From NCBI RefSeq assembly GCF_002238045.1, contig NZ_NBYO01000001.1, positions 124,001 to 188,000 of the forward strand: 64,000 bases of DNA. Direction: 5' to 3'. Source of the DNA: Notoacmeibacter marinus. GTDB lineage: Bacteria; Pseudomonadota; Alphaproteobacteria; Rhizobiales; Rhizobiaceae. The notes below the pieces were generated by a model. The model was not told the DNA's origin. It did no database searches and worked only from the letters and a program-made list of their open reading frames with translations. Below are positions 57,149 to 64,000 of this stretch, in pieces; position 1 is the first letter of the stretch; every line of letters begins with the position of its first letter. Made by a program: the position numbers and the translations under genes.

Positions 57149-58771
57149 CTAGCCCGCCGCGCCCGCGCGCTCGGCCGCGTGGTCCGCAAGGCGCTCGCGG
57201 ATGGCGTCGATCAGCTTGGTATAGTCGAGGTCGCCCTTTTCGTCCCGAACAGGGACTTCGAATTGTCCGGGACGGGTTTCGCGCCACTCCTCATTGCTTT
57301 CGATGGCCTGGGCCTGCTTGCGGCCTTCGATCAGGTCCTTCACCTGCACGATGCCGCGCCCCATCTCGTCGCTGCCCTGAATGATGGCGAGCGGGCAGCC
57401 GCGCCGGTCGGCATAGCGGAGCTGGTTGCCGAATTTCTTCCAGTTGCCCTGATACATCTCGACCGGAACGAAGGCGTCATCGGTGCGAAGACCGTCGCGC
57501 AGCGCCTTGGTCAGCGCGGCATAGTCGCTCATCCGCTCGCCATCCATCACGGTGACGAGCACCGGCGCGAGCACATCTGTGTCGTCCAGCTTGCCGAGGT
57601 TTTTGAGGGCGGTCATCAGACGCGAGACGCCAATGGAAAAGCCCGTCGCCGGCACATCCTGTCCTGTGAAGCGCTTCACGAGCCCGTCATAGCGCCCGCC
57701 GCCGCCGACCGAGCCGAACTGCACCTTCTCGCCCTTTTCGTTGACGACATCGAACAGAAGTTCGGCCTCGTAAACGGGACCGGTATAGTATTCGAGACCG
57801 CGGACGACGGAGGGGTCTACGAGAATACGGTCGGCATCGTAGCCAGCTGACAAAACCAGATCTTCCAATGCCGAAAGCTCGTCCTGACCCTCCAAGTAGG
57901 TGGGATTTTGCATGCTGCCTCCGAGCAATCCCTGGCGCGGCAAACTTAATTTTTGTCTTACTTTTTCTGAAGCTATCCGCTGCTTGGTATCAACTGCATC
58001 TGCAGAATTCAGAAATGTGTCAGCTACGAAACCTATGTAACTACTTTTCAGCCCCGCGCCCGGCGTGAAATCGCCTTCGCCTTCCTTGCCGCCGTCCCAG
58101 CGGCCTTCGCCGAGAAGCTGGCGGACGCCCTCAATGCCGAGCCGATCCAGCTTGTCGATGGCGCGGAGGACCGTCAGCCGCCGTCCGGCATTCTCCTCGC
58201 CGCCAAGGCCGATGGCCTCCATCACGCCGTCCAGCACCTTGCGGTTGTTGACGCGGATGACATATTGGCCGCGCGGGATGCCGAGCGCCTCCATCGTGTC
58301 GGCCATCATCATGCACATTTCGGCATCGGTCTGGACGGATGGCGCGCCGACCACATCGGCATCGAACTGCATGAACTGGCGAAAGCGGCCCGGGCCAGGC
58401 TTCTCGTTGCGAAACACCCAGCCGGCGCGATAGGTGCGGTAGGGCAGATTGAGCGTCTGAAAATTCTCCGCCACATGGCGGGCGAGCGGCGCGGTCAGAT
58501 CGTAGCGCAGGCTCATCCACTGCTCGTCATCGTCCTGCAGCGAAAAGACGCCCTCATTCGGCCGGTCCTGATCCGGCAGGAACTTGCCGAGCGCGTCGGT
58601 ATATTCGAACATCGGCGTCTCGACCGGCTGGAAGCCATAGCTCTCATAGACGCGCCGGATGGCCGCCATCATCCGGTCCGTCGCGCGGATATCCTCCGGC
58701 GAACGGTCGACGAAACCGCGCGGCAGACGCGCCTTCAGCTTCTGAAGCTTCTTCTTTTTCTTCTCGGCCAT
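57149..58771 (-). CDS. hisS: Histidine--tRNA ligase (540 aa)
   Basis: A class II synthetase of the alphaproteobacterial type. It starts at 58771 with a Lys-rich leader ([20 protein letters not shown]), has motif 2 in [20 protein letters not shown], the histidine-binding signature [17 protein letters not shown], and motif 3 in [14 protein letters not shown]. Relatives as I recall them are about 500 residues. Part of the difference lies in the insertion domain, where residues 241-277 are encoded by a low-GC stretch with rare codons. All catalytic motifs are intact, so the enzyme should work. It heads hisS-hisZ-hisG. Confidence 0.94.
   Translation of the reverse strand: MAEKKKKKLQKLKARLPRGFVDRSPEDIRATDRMMAAIRRVYESYGFQPVETPMFEYTDALGKFLPDQDRPNEGVFSLQDDDEQWMSLRYDLTAPLARHVAENFQTLNLPYRTYRAGWVFRNEKPGPGRFRQFMQFDADVVGAPSVQTDAEMCMMMADTMEALGIPRGQYVIRVNNRKVLDGVMEAIGLGGEENAGRRLTVLRAIDKLDRLGIEGVRQLLGEGRWDGGKEGEGDFTPGAGLKSSYIGFVADTFLNSADAVDTKQRIASEKVRQKLSLPRQGLLGGSMQNPTYLEGQDELSALEDLVLSAGYDADRILVDPSVVRGLEYYTGPVYEAELLFDVVNEKGEKVQFGSVGGGGRYDGLVKRFTGQDVPATGFSIGVSRLMTALKNLGKLDDTDVLAPVLVTVMDGERMSDYAALTKALRDGLRTDDAFVPVEMYQGNWKKFGNQLRYADRRGCPLAIIQGSDEMGRGIVQVKDLIEGRKQAQAIESNEEWRETRPGQFEVPVRDEKGDLDYTKLIDAIRERLADHAAERAGAAG
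57941..58050 (-). other. Low-GC in-frame patch in the hisS insertion domain
   Basis: By hand count 40 of 110 bases are G or C (36%), against about 62% in the rest of the gene. Codons such as AGT, ATA, GTA, AGA and TTA, rare in the neighbourhood, are clustered. It encodes [20 protein letters not shown] and the following [15 protein letters not shown], between motif 2 and the histidine-binding signature. From memory, relatives have about 47 residues between GAGL and VLSAGY, whereas this protein has about 64. Confidence 0.75.
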
Positions 58772-58812
58772 GGGCTCACTTGCAGGATCGGTGTGGCGGC
58801 GGGAGGTGATAC

Positions 58813-58824
58813 GTAATTGATTAC
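58813..58824. promoter_or_regulatory. Short AT-rich palindrome upstream of hisS
   Basis: GTAAT-TG-ATTAC is a perfect 5-2-5 dyad 42 bp before the hisS start, in the 180-bp gap shared with the divergent EamA gene. It may mark the hisS promoter; I would not assign a regulator. Confidence 0.25.
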
Positions 58825-58951
58825 TTACCAAACGGCCCTCCCCCTAGCGAAAAGCCCCGTTTCCGGCAAGGCGGCGCGCGGGCCGTAACGTTTGCCTTGC
58901 CTCACCGTATTGCAAAAGGCCAGCTTGGCGCGAACAAGGGACGGAGACGGC

Positions 58952-59836
58952 ATGGCGATCTTTCTGCTGGCGGCGCTGACGATGGTCGCGTTCGCCGCCA
59001 ATTCACTGCTCAACCGGCTGGCGCTGACCGACAGCGCCACGGACTGGTCGGCCTACACCTTCGTGCGCATTGCATCGGGCGCCATCATGCTGATGGCGCT
59101 TCTGGCGTGGCGATCCTGGCGGGCGTCGCAGGCCGACCAGGCCACATCCGCGCAGGGACTGTCCCTTCGGCCACCCGGCTCGTTTGTGTCCGCCCTCGCG
59201 CTCGTCGCCTATGCCGCCGCTTTCTCCTACGCCTATCTGTCGCTGGAGACCGGCATGGGAGCGCTGATCCTGTTTTCGCTGGTGCAGGCCAGCATGATCG
59301 CCTGGGGCCTCGTTTCCGGAGAGCGACCGAGTGGTCTGGAATGGACCGGCATGGTCGCCGCGTTCGGTGGCTTCGTCTGGCTCGTCTCGCCGGGCCTTTC
59401 GGCCCCCGATCCGCTCGGCGCGGCGCTGATGGCGCTCGCCGGGATCGCCTGGGGCATCTATACGCTGCGCGGCAAGGGGGCCGCTGATCCGCTGGGGCTC
59501 ACCGCCGGCAACTTCCTGCGCGCCGCGCCGCTCGCCCTCGTGCCGCTGCTTTTTGCGGCGGTCGCGGGAAGCTGGAACATCGACGGCTACGGCGTCTTTC
59601 TGGGCATCCTTTCGGGCGCGATCACCTCTGGCCTCGGCTATGCGCTCTGGTATCGGACGCTGCGCCATTTCACCGCGACGCAGGCGGCAATCCTGCAACT
59701 GACGGTGCCGGTGATTGCAGCGGGGATGGGCCTTGTCTTTGCCGGCGAAGAGCCGACCCTGCGGCTGATGGCGGCGTCGGCGATCATTCTCGGCGGAGTG
59801 GCCATCGCCATTCTGGCCCGTCGCCCGCATACATGA
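58952..59836 (+). CDS. DMT superfamily (EamA-domain) transporter (294 aa)
   Basis: An inner-membrane drug/metabolite exporter with ten predicted helices in two EamA repeats (about 1-140 and 150-294). The ATG at 58952 follows ACGGAGACGGC. Typical features are FAANSLLNRLALTDSATDWS near the start and TSGLGYALWYRTLRHFTATQ in the second repeat, ending in the ILGGVAIAILARR helix. The substrate is unknown. A bidirectional terminator follows immediately. Confidence 0.9.
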   Translation: MAIFLLAALTMVAFAANSLLNRLALTDSATDWSAYTFVRIASGAIMLMALLAWRSWRASQADQATSAQGLSLRPPGSFVSALALVAYAAAFSYAYLSLETGMGALILFSLVQASMIAWGLVSGERPSGLEWTGMVAAFGGFVWLVSPGLSAPDPLGAALMALAGIAWGIYTLRGKGAADPLGLTAGNFLRAAPLALVPLLFAAVAGSWNIDGYGVFLGILSGAITSGLGYALWYRTLRHFTATQAAILQLTVPVIAAGMGLVFAGEEPTLRLMAASAIILGGVAIAILARRPHT

Positions 59837-59864
59837 AAAAGCCCCGCCGGATGGCAGGGCTTTT
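59837..59864. terminator. Bidirectional terminator between the EamA and BA14K genes
   Basis: AAAAGCCCCGCC-GGAT-GGCAGGGCTTTT has a 12-bp stem with one mismatch and A/T runs on both sides. It lies directly after the EamA stop and 20 bp from the stop of the convergent BA14K gene, so it can serve both. Confidence 0.92.
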
Positions 59865-59884
59865 GGAGAGACGTTCCGCCGCGA

Positions 59885-60337
59885 TCAATCGTAGGGCGAG
59901 TAGCACTGGCGGCGCGGGCCGTGATAGGGCTGGAACGTGTTGTCGTAGGACCGGTAGGACCGGTAGCGATTGTGGCACCAGCGGTAATGCGCGCGCGAGA
60001 AGCCATCGCTGTAGCGATAGCGCGGCTTATAGTAGCGGCGCGGCCTGTCAGGGTAGTAATAGCGCGGCGCGGTGCGGTAATATCCGCCCCGGTAGAAGGC
60101 GCGGGGTGGGAAATACCAGCCGCGATATTCCCGCCATCCGCGATGCCAGCGGCGGCTGCCACGATGACCATTGTAGAAATAAATGCCGCCCCGCACCCGG
60201 AAATCGACATTCTGCGGAGTGTTCGTGCTGGTTGTCTGCGGCGCTGCCGGGATCGACAGGGGGGCAGCCTGGGCCGGGCCGACGCCCGTAAAGCCGATAG
60301 CGGCAGCTATGGCTGCGATCGTCATCATCTTTTTCAT
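59885..60337 (-). CDS. BA14K family protein (150 aa)
   Basis: Named after the 14-kDa immunoreactive lectin-like Brucella protein. The C-terminal BA14K motif is unmistakable: HYRWCHNRYRSYRSYDNTFQ then PYHGPRRQCYSPYD, with two Cys. A signal peptide (MKKMMTIAAIAAAIGFTGVG, cleavage after AQA) sends it out of the cytoplasm. The middle (about 50-115) is a Tyr/Arg/Gly-rich low-complexity stretch. GGAGG precedes the ATG at 60337. Role in Rhizobiales: cell surface, possibly glycan binding. Confidence 0.93.
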   Translation of the reverse strand: MKKMMTIAAIAAAIGFTGVGPAQAAPLSIPAAPQTTSTNTPQNVDFRVRGGIYFYNGHRGSRRWHRGWREYRGWYFPPRAFYRGGYYRTAPRYYYPDRPRRYYKPRYRYSDGFSRAHYRWCHNRYRSYRSYDNTFQPYHGPRRQCYSPYD

Positions 60338-60442
60338 GGATGTCCTCCATAAAGGGCCCTTCGTAAGGTTAACTAGATTTGTGGCCGGGAAGTTCCATGG
60401 TGTTTCACCCTGTCGTGAGCGGCATTTCAGATCCATAAAAGA

Positions 60443-61075
60443 TCACTCCGGCACACAGAGGATCTCGCGCGCCTCAGTGCAGCCGGCCCGCGCCGTGCAG
60501 CCCTCCACGTGATCATTGACCAGTCCCATCGCCTGCATGAAGGCGTAAGCCGTTGTCGGTCCGACGAAACTCCAGCCGCGCTTCTTCAATTCCTTTGCCA
60601 GCCGTTTGGAGGTCGTCGTTGCCGGATTGGCGACGATTGCCTCCCACGTCACCGGGTCGGGCCGTTCGCTTTGCGGCGGTTCGAACGACCAGAAAAAAGC
60701 GGCGAGGCTGCCCGCCTCACGCTGCAGTTCGAGCGCGCGTGCAGCATTGTTGATCGCCGAGCGGATCTTGCCCTGGTGACGAACGATGCCGGCATCGCCG
60801 AGAAGCCGCTGCACGTCGCCCTCGTCGAAAGCGGCCACCTTCTCAAGCTCGAAGCCGGCAAAAGCAGACCGGAAATTCTCCCGCTTCTTCAGGATCGTCA
60901 GCCAGGAGAGGCCTGACTGGAACCCTTCCAGCACGATCTTTTCGAACAGGCGCGTATCCTCCGTGACCGGACGACCCCATTCCTTGTCATGGTAGCGCCG
61001 ATAGAGCGGGTCGCTGCCCGCCCATTGGCAACGGCACACGCCGTCCTCGCCTTGTCTGAGACCGTTCCCCTGCAT
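60443..61075 (-). CDS. tag: DNA-3-methyladenine glycosylase I (210 aa)
   Basis: Tag excises 3-methyladenine from alkylated DNA. The HhH-fold enzyme shows CRCQWAGSDPLYRRYHDKEW, with the first zinc Cys and His, EGFQSGLSWLTILKKRENFR with the base-recognition Glu and Trp, and the remaining zinc ligands in VNDHVEGC near the end. Length is slightly over the 187 of E. coli because of a short N-terminal leader and a C-terminal extension. Divergent from the L,D-transpeptidase gene; the 245-bp gap has no evident SOS box. Confidence 0.93.
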   Translation of the reverse strand: MQGNGLRQGEDGVCRCQWAGSDPLYRRYHDKEWGRPVTEDTRLFEKIVLEGFQSGLSWLTILKKRENFRSAFAGFELEKVAAFDEGDVQRLLGDAGIVRHQGKIRSAINNAARALELQREAGSLAAFFWSFEPPQSERPDPVTWEAIVANPATTTSKRLAKELKKRGWSFVGPTTAYAFMQAMGLVNDHVEGCTARAGCTEAREILCVPE

Positions 61076-61320
61076 AGTCGCTCCATTGCCGGGCCACCCA
61101 CCCCGGAGCAGCCGATCGCCTTTAACACCTTCTTTACCGCGCCGGGAAACCTCGTCCTAACCCTGAAGAACGGTTTCGGTTCTCCATCGCATTTTACGGG
61201 AGGCTCTTAACCGCTTGGAGTCCGGCGCTACGGCACGCTGGATGCAACGAAATACCACCCCGCCAGTTCGGGACAAGTGCGTTCGGCCGTTTCGGCCCGT
61301 CGAGTTCGAAGAGTTTGCGT

Positions 61321-62124
61321 ATGTTAAAACCGTTCACCCTCCCTGCCCTTCTGGCGTCGCTGGCGCTTCTGAGCGGACTGCCGGTCCCGGCAGCACTGGC
61401 GCAGCAGGCCGTGATGGTCAGCCGCGACGTTGCCGAGCCATGGATCATGCAATTGAAACCACGCGCCTTGCCGGGCCGGGCCGGACGGGCCGCCAGCCGG
61501 GTGCAGCGCGGTTATGTGGTGCGCCCCTCGGCTCCGCAGCGCCGGGTGGCGCTGCCGCGTGCCCGGACCGTTCAACCGGGCAGGGTTCAACAACGACGCA
61601 TAGCGCTTCCTGCGCCGGTCCAGCGCACATCTATTCCCGCATCACGGCCCCTCGCCAACCAGACGATCGATCCCCGCTTTCTGCCGCAGATCGTCGATTA
61701 TCGCGGCAGACAGAAGCCCGGAACGATCGAGATCGATACCGCCAGCCGTTTTCTCTACCATGTACTGCCCGGCGGAAAGGCCAAGCGCTATGGCGTGGGC
61801 GTCGGAAAGCCCGGCTTCGAATGGAGCGGCACGCACAAGGTCAGCCAGAAGCGGGAATGGCCGGACTGGCGCCCGCCGGCCGAAATGATCGCACGCGAGA
61901 AAAAGAAGGGCCGCAACCTGCCGAGCTATATGGCGGGCGGACCATCCAATCCGCTCGGCGCGCGGGCGCTCTATCTCGGCTCGACGCTCTACCGGATTCA
62001 CGGCACCAACGCGCCCTGGACCATCGGCCAGAACGTCTCCTCCGGCTGCATCCGGATGCGCAATGAGGATGTGCAGGATCTCTACGGGCAGGTCGGCGTT
62101 GGCACGAAGGTGGTGGTGAGATAG
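61321..62124 (+). CDS. L,D-transpeptidase, YkuD/ErfK family (267 aa)
   Basis: A periplasmic cysteine transpeptidase that makes 3-3 cross-links in peptidoglycan or attaches lipoproteins. The signal peptide (MLKPFTLPALLASLALLSGL, cleavage after LAQ) is followed by an Arg/Pro/Ala-rich linker (about 40-115). The YkuD domain has QKPGTIEIDTASRFLYHVLP, GGPSNPLGARALYLGSTLYR, the catalytic His in YRIHGTNAPWTIG, and the Cys in VSSGCIRMRNEDV. The ATG at 61321 is used, with GAAGAG 8 nt upstream; a TTG two codons earlier is possible. Confidence 0.92.
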   Translation: MLKPFTLPALLASLALLSGLPVPAALAQQAVMVSRDVAEPWIMQLKPRALPGRAGRAASRVQRGYVVRPSAPQRRVALPRARTVQPGRVQQRRIALPAPVQRTSIPASRPLANQTIDPRFLPQIVDYRGRQKPGTIEIDTASRFLYHVLPGGKAKRYGVGVGKPGFEWSGTHKVSQKREWPDWRPPAEMIAREKKKGRNLPSYMAGGPSNPLGARALYLGSTLYRIHGTNAPWTIGQNVSSGCIRMRNEDVQDLYGQVGVGTKVVVR

Positions 62125-62139
62125 GCCATATCGATACCG

Positions 62140-63528
62140 TCAGGAGACCGTGACAGCAGCCTCTTTCGCAAGGGTTTCGAGAAGCGAAGCCGTTTCGCTC
62201 TTAGCGGCAGGTGCGCGACCCTCCGGCGCGCCGTCGGGCTTCGGCCCGCCATAAGCCCAGTCGAGCAGCTTGACCGTGTGAATGAGCGGCACGCCCGCCT
62301 CGCCCGACAATTGCATAATGCAGCCAATATTGCCGGCGGCGATGACTTCCGGCTCCGTTGCCTTCAGGTTCTTCAGCTTGCGTTTTTTGAGCCGGCCTGC
62401 AATCTCCGGCTGGGTGATATTGTAGGTGCCGGCAGACCCACAGCACAGATGCTTCTCCGCCGGTTCGGACACATTGAAGCCAGCCGCGCGCAGCAGATCG
62501 ATGGGCGTCTCGGTGATCCGCTGACCGTGCTGCATCGAGCAAGCCGAATGATAGGTGACGTTCAGGCCCGTCTCGTTCACCGGCTCCGGCAGATCGAGCG
62601 CGTAAAGATATTCGGTGATGTCCTTGGCGATCGCGGCGACCTTTTCGGCGCGTTTCGCATAGCCCTCGTCGTGCCGCAGCATGAAACCGTAATCCTTGAT
62701 CGTGGTTCCGCAGCCGCTGGCCGTGATGATGATCGCGTCGAGCCCCTCGCCCTCGATCTGGCGGCTCCAGGCATCGACGTTCTTTCGCGCGAAATCGAGC
62801 GACGCTTCCTCGCGGCCCATATGGTGGACGAGCGCGCCGCAGCAGGTTTCGCCGCGCGGCACGACCACCTCGACACCGACCCGGTTCAGGAGGCGGATCG
62901 TCGCTTCATTGGTTTCGGCATCGAGAACGCTCTGTGCGCAGCCGGTCAGAATGGCGACGCGCCCGCGCCTGGCGACGGTCGGGTCGGCACGGCGGACGCC
63001 AGGCGCAACACTGTCGCTCTTCGGCGGCATTTGCGCCGGAGCCAGCGCAAGCATGGCGGTAAACGGTTTCGTCAACTCCCAGCGTCCGAAAAGACCGGCG
63101 AAGGGGCGGCCGATCTGCGCGCCGCGCAGCGCCAGCCGGAACCGCGACGGGTAAGGCAGGACCGCCGCCAGCACGTTGCGCAGCGCGCGCTCGTGCCATG
63201 GTCGCTTATAGGTCTTCTCGATATGGGCGCGGGCATGGTCGACCAGGTGCATATAGTTCACGCCCGACGGGCAGGTCGTCATGCAGGCAAGGCAGGAGAG
63301 GCACCGGTCGATATGGGTGACGGTCTTCTCGTCAGCAGGCCGGTCGTTCTCCAGCATCTCCTTGATGAGGTAGATGCGCCCGCGCGGGCTGTCGAGTTCG
63401 TTGCCGAGCGTGACATAGGTCGGGCAGGTGGCGGTGCAGAAACCGCAATGGACGCATTTGCGCAGGATCGCCTCGGAATGGGCGGTGGCAGGATCGGTCA
63501 GCTGCTCGGCGGTGAAATTGGTCTGCAT
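62140..63528 (-). CDS. glcF: Glycolate oxidase iron-sulfur subunit (462 aa)
   Basis: GlcF is the electron-transfer subunit of glycolate oxidase (GlcDEF). Two 4Fe-4S clusters are bound by CVHCGFCTATCPTY and CLSCLACMTTCPSG near the N-terminus. The two CCG domains (CX(n)CCG) show GETCCGALVHHMG and EKHLCCGSAGTYN, with TASGCGTTIKDYG between. Length is in the normal range. glcD and glcE, usually upstream, would lie to the right, but a low-GC gene ends exactly at the glcF start (TGATG), so glcF is now translationally coupled to a foreign-looking gene. Confidence 0.93.
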   Translation of the reverse strand: MQTNFTAEQLTDPATAHSEAILRKCVHCGFCTATCPTYVTLGNELDSPRGRIYLIKEMLENDRPADEKTVTHIDRCLSCLACMTTCPSGVNYMHLVDHARAHIEKTYKRPWHERALRNVLAAVLPYPSRFRLALRGAQIGRPFAGLFGRWELTKPFTAMLALAPAQMPPKSDSVAPGVRRADPTVARRGRVAILTGCAQSVLDAETNEATIRLLNRVGVEVVVPRGETCCGALVHHMGREEASLDFARKNVDAWSRQIEGEGLDAIIITASGCGTTIKDYGFMLRHDEGYAKRAEKVAAIAKDITEYLYALDLPEPVNETGLNVTYHSACSMQHGQRITETPIDLLRAAGFNVSEPAEKHLCCGSAGTYNITQPEIAGRLKKRKLKNLKATEPEVIAAGNIGCIMQLSGEAGVPLIHTVKLLDWAYGGPKPDGAPEGRAPAAKSETASLLETLAKEAAVTVS

Positions 63529-64000
63529 CAGCGACTCTTAGGCGTCATAACCACAGCATAGCCACACTGCCAATATCTGTAGCCATCCCAATCTTTAGAA
63601 TTAATTCTTATACCTCCCTGAAACTTGAATTCAGGATACGCTGACTTTGACTTTTCCATAAAATCCTCCAAGGTTGTCCGAAATACTTCTTCTGCCTCCT
63701 CGTTCATACAACCAGCGTCGTTGTCGATTTCTTCTTCGCGGTCGCGTGTAGCTGCAAAAGCTGCCCAACGAAATGTTCCCTTGTTCAATACCCCGTACTT
63801 CTCGATCAATTTAGCTGATCTATCTACATCCTTAGATAAATTAGAATAACCGAATTGCCTTTTAACCTCGACAATACCAATGGGAAAATCTCTTTTGTGC
63901 CAATACACAATATCCGCACGCTGTCCATTTTTCAGTAAAGTTGGTATTCTTCCTCTTTCTCCTGATTTACCTGACAAATCTCTTAACATTTTGAATCCAG
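63528..64000 (-). CDS. PD-(D/E)XK nuclease-like protein, C-terminal part (runs off right edge)
   Basis: At least 156 residues, reading GFKMLRDLSG before it enters the visible part; the first ATG inside (63989) may be internal. The motif RADIVYWHKRDFPIGIVEVK has Asp-(X)n-Glu-X-Lys spacing typical of the PD-(D/E)XK nuclease fold, with a preceding basic region. No DNA-binding domain is visible. By hand count over parts the GC is about 40%, far below the 62% around, and codons such as AAT, TTA and AGA are frequent, so it is probably a horizontally acquired gene. Its stop overlaps the glcF ATG by one base. Confidence 0.7.
   Translation of the reverse strand, partial: GFKMLRDLSGKSGERGRIPTLLKNGQRADIVYWHKRDFPIGIVEVKRQFGYSNLSKDVDRSAKLIEKYGVLNKGTFRWAAFAATRDREEEIDNDAGCMNEEAEEVFRTTLEDFMEKSKSAYPEFKFQGGIRINSKDWDGYRYWQCGYAVVMTPKSR

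Noticed and set aside
61122-61136. CtrA-like site TTAA-N7-TTTA upstream of the L,D-transpeptidase gene
   Set aside because: One half-site deviates from TTAA-N7-TTAA, and a single degenerate match of this kind is expected by chance.
61167-61183. AGAAC-N7-GTTCT inverted repeat near tag as an SOS box
   Set aside because: The alphaproteobacterial LexA site is a direct repeat GTTC-N7-GTTC; this is inverted and so does not fit.
62278-63561. 427-codon rightward open frame antisense to glcF
   Set aside because: glcF has both ferredoxin motifs and CCG domains on the other strand; this frame is a high-GC shadow.

Overview
The window is a chromosomal segment of an alphaproteobacterium, most likely order Hyphomicrobiales (Rhizobiales). 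The evidence is the high G+C, the short HisG with HisZ and HisS in one operon, DUF2093 and DUF4170 proteins, a BA14K protein, a NDUFS6-like zinc-finger protein, the ribF-ileS neighbourhood, and an HrcA-type CIRCE element in front of groESL. The genus cannot be fixed from the sequence. I see no rRNA, tRNA, insertion sequence or CRISPR array. Most genes are housekeeping. The only clearly accessory stretch is the low-GC right edge, from about 63,530.

Layout. 1-8.4 kb: 5' end of parC, two exported proteins of unknown function, a 2H phosphoesterase, the aspS-pcp operon, rnd and a CNNM/CBS transporter. 8.4-15 kb: ppk-ppx polyphosphate operon, zinc-finger protein, FAD monooxygenase and a cystathionine beta-lyase-like enzyme. 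15-20.9 kb: a four-gene acyl-CoA beta-oxidation operon resembling the pimeloyl-CoA (pim) set, with an 18-bp palindrome over its probable promoter and a strong terminator. 21-22.4 kb: a sulfur operon (split YeeE/YedE pair plus a DUF442 protein). 22.4-25.5 kb: a TRAP transporter (dctPQM). 25.7-33.5 kb: queF, mutL, DUF2093, and a leftward run for lipid A/Kdo work (lpxK, waaA), a DUF4170 protein, a cysQ-like phosphatase and pmbA. 33.5-43 kb: a cation/proton antiporter, a patatin-like lipase behind an active/inactive M16 peptidase pair, rsmD, a pseudouridine synthase with very long disordered tails, tadA and a lipoprotein. 43-50 kb: ileS, a LOV-domain histidine kinase, ribF and a HAD-family protein, all leftward. 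50-54.4 kb: a membrane protein with a degenerate EAL domain, CIRCE-groES-groEL, a 78-bp perfect tandem array at the 3' end of groEL, and a DUF2975/XRE pair. 54.4-64 kb: chorismate mutase, DoxX, hisS-hisZ-hisG, an EamA transporter, BA14K protein, tag, an L,D-transpeptidase, glcF and a truncated low-GC nuclease-like gene.

The most unusual signals are: (1) four perfect 78-bp copies plus a 27-bp partial copy that re-create the last codons and stop of groEL and add hairpins before the terminator; (2) a low-GC in-frame patch in hisS (36% GC by hand count over 110 bp) and a weaker one in ileS, both where the proteins look longer than their relatives; (3) a LOV blue-light kinase between ribF, which makes its flavin, and ileS; (4) a degenerate EAL protein just upstream of groESL; (5) an abrupt composition change at the right edge, where a PD-(D/E)XK-like gene abuts glcF. 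All family assignments come from reading motifs by eye; no database search was run.
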